In this document: positions 61,153 through 64,000 of the stretch, piece by piece
Numbering within the stretch: the first letter of the stretch is position 1
How the letters are laid out: every line of letters starts with the position of its first letter
Assembly: GCF_016811995.1 (NCBI RefSeq)
Contig: NZ_CP069159.1
Location: 2,480,001-2,544,000, forward strand
Source: Citrobacter sp. R56
GTDB lineage: Bacteria > Pseudomonadota > Gammaproteobacteria > Enterobacterales > Enterobacteriaceae
Direction: 5' to 3'
DNA length: 64,000 bases
The notes under the pieces: generated by a model
What the model was told of the DNA's origin: nothing
Database searches by the model: none
Seen by the model: only the letters and a program-made list of their open reading frames with translations
Translations under genes and position numbers: made by a program

Positions 61153-61986
61153 ATGGATAATGTTGTTGATCGTCATGTTTTTTATATTTCTGATGGTACG
61201 GCCATTACTGCCGAAGTGCTGGGACATGCTGTCATGTCGCAGTTTCCCGTGACGATCAGTAGCATCACGCTGCCGTTTGTCGAAAATGAGAGTCGCGCCA
61301 GGGCGGTCAAAGACCAGATCGACGCGATTTACCAGCAAACTGGCGTGCGCCCGCTGGTGTTCTACTCCATTGTGCTGCCTGAAATCCGTGCGATCATTTT
61401 GCAAAGCGAAGGTTTCTGTCAGGACATTGTGCAGGCGCTGGTCGCGCCGCTGCAGCAAGAAATGAAGCTTGACCCGACCCCGATTGCGCATCGCACCCAC
61501 GGTCTTAATCCCGGCAATCTCAATAAGTATGATGCGCGCATCGCCGCCATTGACTACACCCTCGCGCATGATGACGGCATTTCGTTGCGCAACCTCGATC
61601 AGGCGCAGGTGATCCTGTTGGGCGTCTCACGTTGTGGAAAAACGCCGACCAGTCTTTATCTGGCAATGCAGTTTGGCATCCGGGCGGCAAACTACCCCTT
61701 TATTGCTGATGATATGGATAATCTGGTGTTACCCGCGTCTCTGAAACCCCTCCAGCACAAGCTTTTTGGTTTGACGATTGAGGCGGAACGTCTGGCGGCC
61801 ATTCGCGAAGAGCGCCGTGAAAACAGCCGTTATGCCTCACTGCGCCAGTGTCGGATGGAAGTGGCGGAAGTTGAAGCGCTGTATCGTAAAAACCAGATCC
61901 CGTGGTTGAACAGTACCAATTACTCGGTAGAAGAAATTGCGACTAAAATTCTCGACATTATGGGATTGAATCGCCGAATGTACTAA
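61153..61986 (+). CDS. ppsR: PEP synthase regulatory protein PpsR (bifunctional kinase/phosphorylase)
   Basis: A 277-residue DUF299 protein that inactivates PpsA by ADP-dependent threonine phosphorylation and reactivates it by phosphate-dependent dephosphorylation. Nucleotide-binding loop [11 protein letters not shown] starts at residue 157. Start at 61153 ([20 protein letters not shown]) gives the E. coli length. Divergent from its target gene ppsA. Confidence 0.97.
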   Translation: MDNVVDRHVFYISDGTAITAEVLGHAVMSQFPVTISSITLPFVENESRARAVKDQIDAIYQQTGVRPLVFYSIVLPEIRAIILQSEGFCQDIVQALVAPLQQEMKLDPTPIAHRTHGLNPGNLNKYDARIAAIDYTLAHDDGISLRNLDQAQVILLGVSRCGKTPTSLYLAMQFGIRAANYPFIADDMDNLVLPASLKPLQHKLFGLTIEAERLAAIREERRENSRYASLRQCRMEVAEVEALYRKNQIPWLNSTNYSVEEIATKILDIMGLNRRMY

Positions 61987-61997
61987 TGCGCTAGTGC
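61980..61997. promoter_or_regulatory. TrpR operator of aroH
   Basis: GTACTAATGCGCTAGTGC keeps the CTA...TAG half-sites of the trp repressor consensus GNACTAGTTAACTAGTNC. It overlaps the last codons and stop of ppsR, about 145 bases before aroH. Confidence 0.75.
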
Positions 61998-62141
61998 AAT
62001 GATTCAATTTTCGTTATCATCTCTGATAGCTTGCGAGGTGTGACACGCCTCGCACTTGAAATCAGCAGGGATTGGTTTATCGTGATGCCCATCACTTCCC
62101 GGTAGTCCTGCCGTTGAAGCAACAAATTTCTGAGAGATGTA

Positions 62142-63188
62142 ATGAACAGAACCGACGAACTCCGTACTGCGCGTATAGACAGTCTTGTCACCCCCGCCGA
62201 ATTGGCGCTACGACATCCCGTATCGTCCGCTGTTGCAAGCCACGTTACCGACTCGCGACGCCGGATTGAAAAAATATTGAATGGTGAAGATCCCCGCCTG
62301 CTGGTGATCATTGGCCCTTGCTCAATTCACGATCTTGATGCAGCGATGGATTACGCCAGCCGTTTGCAAACACTGCGTTCAAAACATCAGGCGCGCCTGG
62401 AAATCGTCATGCGCACCTATTTTGAAAAGCCGCGTACCGTCGTTGGCTGGAAAGGCTTAATCTCCGACCCTGATTTAAACGGCAGTTATCGTGTCAACCA
62501 CGGCATTGAACTGGCGAGAAAATTACTGCTGAAAGTCAATGAGTTAGGCGTACCGACGGCGACTGAATTTCTTGATATGGTGACGGGTCAGTTTATCGCC
62601 GATCTGATCAGCTGGGGAGCCATTGGCGCACGGACCACCGAGAGCCAGATCCACCGTGAAATGGCCTCCGCGCTCTCCTGCCCGGTCGGATTTAAAAACG
62701 GTACTGATGGCAACACGCGCATTGCCGTCGACGCCATTCGCGCCTCCCGCGCCAGTCATATGTTCCTTTCACCGGATAAATCCGGCCAGATGACCATTTA
62801 TCAGACCAGCGGCAACCCTTATGGTCATATCATTATGCGTGGCGGTAAAAAGCCCAATTACCACGCTGAAGATATTGCCGCCGCCTGCGACACCTTGCAC
62901 GAGTTTGATCTGCCGGAACATCTGGTGGTGGACTTTAGTCACGGCAACTGCCAGAAGCAGCACCGCCGCCAGCTGGACGTGTGTGATGACGTTTGCCAGC
63001 AAATTCGTAACGGTTCCACCGCGATTGCCGGGGTCATGGCCGAAAGTTTCTTGCGTGAAGGCACGCAGAAAATCGTTAGCGGTCAACCGCTGGTGTACGG
63101 TCAGTCGATTACCGACCCCTGCCTGAACTGGGAAGACACCGAACTGTTGCTGGAAAAATTAGCCTCCGCCGTGGAGTGCCGTTTTTGA
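62142..63188 (+). CDS. aroH: DAHP synthase, tryptophan-sensitive
   Basis: A 348-residue class I 3-deoxy-7-phosphoheptulonate synthase that condenses PEP with erythrose-4-phosphate, the first step of aromatic biosynthesis. Motifs include IGPCSIHD, GWKGLISDPDLNGSY, GARTTESQIHRE and DFSHGNCQKQH. The TrpR operator upstream and similarity to E. coli AroH identify it as the Trp-feedback isoenzyme rather than AroF or AroG. Confidence 0.97.
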   Translation: MNRTDELRTARIDSLVTPAELALRHPVSSAVASHVTDSRRRIEKILNGEDPRLLVIIGPCSIHDLDAAMDYASRLQTLRSKHQARLEIVMRTYFEKPRTVVGWKGLISDPDLNGSYRVNHGIELARKLLLKVNELGVPTATEFLDMVTGQFIADLISWGAIGARTTESQIHREMASALSCPVGFKNGTDGNTRIAVDAIRASRASHMFLSPDKSGQMTIYQTSGNPYGHIIMRGGKKPNYHAEDIAAACDTLHEFDLPEHLVVDFSHGNCQKQHRRQLDVCDDVCQQIRNGSTAIAGVMAESFLREGTQKIVSGQPLVYGQSITDPCLNWEDTELLLEKLASAVECRF

Positions 63189-63194
63189 TCTATA

Positions 63195-63216
63195 GCCCAT
63201 TCCTTCGGGGATGGGC
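63195..63216 (+). terminator. aroH terminator
   Basis: GCCCAT and ATGGGC, extended by CC/GG, pair around TTC just after the aroH stop, followed by a weak pyrimidine-rich tract. Confidence 0.7.
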
Positions 63217-63313
63217 GCTTCCTTTCTCATCCTCATCTCGCGCATCGCCATCTTCGTTCTGCATCAACAGGCAACGACCCCATTTAACACTTGCCGTTAC
63301 TGCCCATATTATT

Positions 63314-63332
63314 GATAATAATAATCATTGTT
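63314..63332 (+). promoter_or_regulatory. Fur box upstream of hemP
   Basis: GATAATAATAATCATTGTT matches 16 of 19 positions of the classical Fur consensus GATAATGATAATCATTATC, directly upstream of hemP. Confidence 0.85.
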
Positions 63333-63348
63333 AAATTGATTTTTATTA

Positions 63349-63549
63349 ATGAACGCTATGTCACGTATGGATCGCACCGAGTCACCTCATTCTAAGGAAA
63401 AGAGCAGCGTCCCTCCCCCCAATGATACGGAACGGCGGATCAGCAGTCAGACGTTATTAGGCCCACAAGGAAAAGTGATTATCGATCATGATGGTCAGGA
63501 GTATCTGCTGCGTAAAACAAACGCCGGTAAGCTCCTCCTGACCAAATAA
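63349..63549 (+). CDS. hemP: HemP (YdiE), haemin uptake-associated protein
   Basis: A 66-residue protein with the conserved C-terminal HemP domain [20 protein letters not shown] then [18 protein letters not shown]. The N-terminus is variable; ATGs at 63349, 63358 and 63367 are all possible and none has a strong ribosome site. Iron-repressed by the Fur box. HemP proteins act in haem uptake gene induction in other bacteria; the role in enterics is unclear. Confidence 0.92.
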   Translation: MNAMSRMDRTESPHSKEKSSVPPPNDTERRISSQTLLGPQGKVIIDHDGQEYLLRKTNAGKLLLTK

Positions 63550-63555
63550 GCCGTT

Positions 63556-64000
63556 TTAGCTTGAGCAACTGACTTCCAGCCGTTTTCCCCAGTCGGGAGG
63601 ACGGCTGACATAGTCATCATCTCTGTCGGTAAACGGTGTGCGCAGTACCTGATGCAGTTGGTGCAATTTGCGCGTATCCCCACGTTCCGCATTCTCGATA
63701 GCACGTTGGGCCAACCAGTTACGCAGCACCACCGCAGGGTTGGCGCGCTGCATGTGTTGCTGACGCAATGCATCATCAACCTGTTCCCGTTGCAGGCGAG
63801 CGCGATACTGTGTGAACCACTCGTCAAAGGCAGCGCGGTCAACAAACTCATCACGCAGCGGAGATACCGCGCTTTGCTGCTCTGTCTGGCTCAACATTCT
63901 GAATGTTCGAGTATAGTCGCTTCCCTCGCGCGCCATCAGGCTGAACAAAGCGTTGAGTAACGCATTGTCGTCTTTCTGTTCGCTAAAGAATCCCAGCTTT
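63556..64000 (-). CDS. selO: protein adenylyltransferase SelO (YdiU), 3' part
   Basis: The reverse strand is open from the window edge to the stop at 63556 and gives the last ~147 residues of an expected ~480-residue pseudokinase-fold AMPylator. It reads [20 protein letters not shown] at the edge, then [20 protein letters not shown], and ends LEVSCSS. The penultimate-region Cys is the position occupied by selenocysteine in animal SelO. The catalytic core lies outside the window. Confidence 0.93.
   Translation of the reverse strand, partial: KLGFFSEQKDDNALLNALFSLMAREGSDYTRTFRMLSQTEQQSAVSPLRDEFVDRAAFDEWFTQYRARLQREQVDDALRQQHMQRANPAVVLRNWLAQRAIENAERGDTRKLHQLHQVLRTPFTDRDDDYVSRPPDWGKRLEVSCSS

Overview
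The window is a piece of an enterobacterial chromosome. Gene order runs ydhP-ynhF-purR-punR-punC-cfa-ribC-mdtK at the left end and pykF-lpp-ldtE-sufESDCBA-ydiH-menI-ydiJ-ydiK-rprA-aroD-ppsA-ppsR-aroH-hemP-selO at the right, which is the shared Escherichia/Salmonella/Citrobacter backbone. Protein identity to E. coli is high but not species-level. The ydhYVWXUT operon (E. coli-like) and the ttrRSBCA tetrathionate locus (Salmonella-like) occur together, with a cyclic glucan synthase. This best fits a Citrobacter-type genome, which is an inference.

Layout. 1-8270 is backbone: purine control and purine nucleoside export (purR, punR, punC), membrane lipid modification (cfa), riboflavin synthase and the MATE pump mdtK. 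8271-40729, between mdtK and pykF, is the variable interval. In Salmonella the same interval, at tRNA-Val, holds pathogenicity island 2. Here no type III secretion genes are present. Instead there is an OmpC-family porin, a TcyP-like symporter, two tandem tRNA-Val genes, a 2859-residue cyclic beta-1,2-glucan synthase, a patch of very small genes, a metallo-beta-lactamase-fold enzyme, the ydhYVWXUT anaerobic oxidoreductase operon, fumD, the tetrathionate sensor-regulator and reductase genes, and a MetNIQ-type ABC transporter. 40730-64000 is backbone again, with one LysR regulator/beta-lactamase-fold pair inserted between sufA and ydiH.

How the genes work together. The centre of the variable interval is anaerobic respiration. 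YdhV is a tungsten/molybdenum aldehyde-oxidoreductase-family enzyme fed or drained by ferredoxin-like subunits and a cytochrome b, behind a perfect FNR site. TtrABC reduces tetrathionate under TtrSR and probably FNR. The right-hand backbone is carbon flow around PEP (pykF, ppsA, ppsR, aroD, aroH), with visible Cra and TrpR sites, and iron-sulfur/iron stress (suf and hemP, both behind Fur-like boxes). The sRNA RprA is present in full.

Most notable: YdhT contains a perfectly phased nine-residue repeat over about 160 residues with no indels. A candidate mini-transcription unit lies divergent from the porin gene. There is a perfect 14-bp palindrome in the ttrS-ttrB gap, a periplasmic beta-lactamase-fold protein lacking the canonical metal motif, and a cluster of unrecognised small genes around 20.9-22.5 kb.
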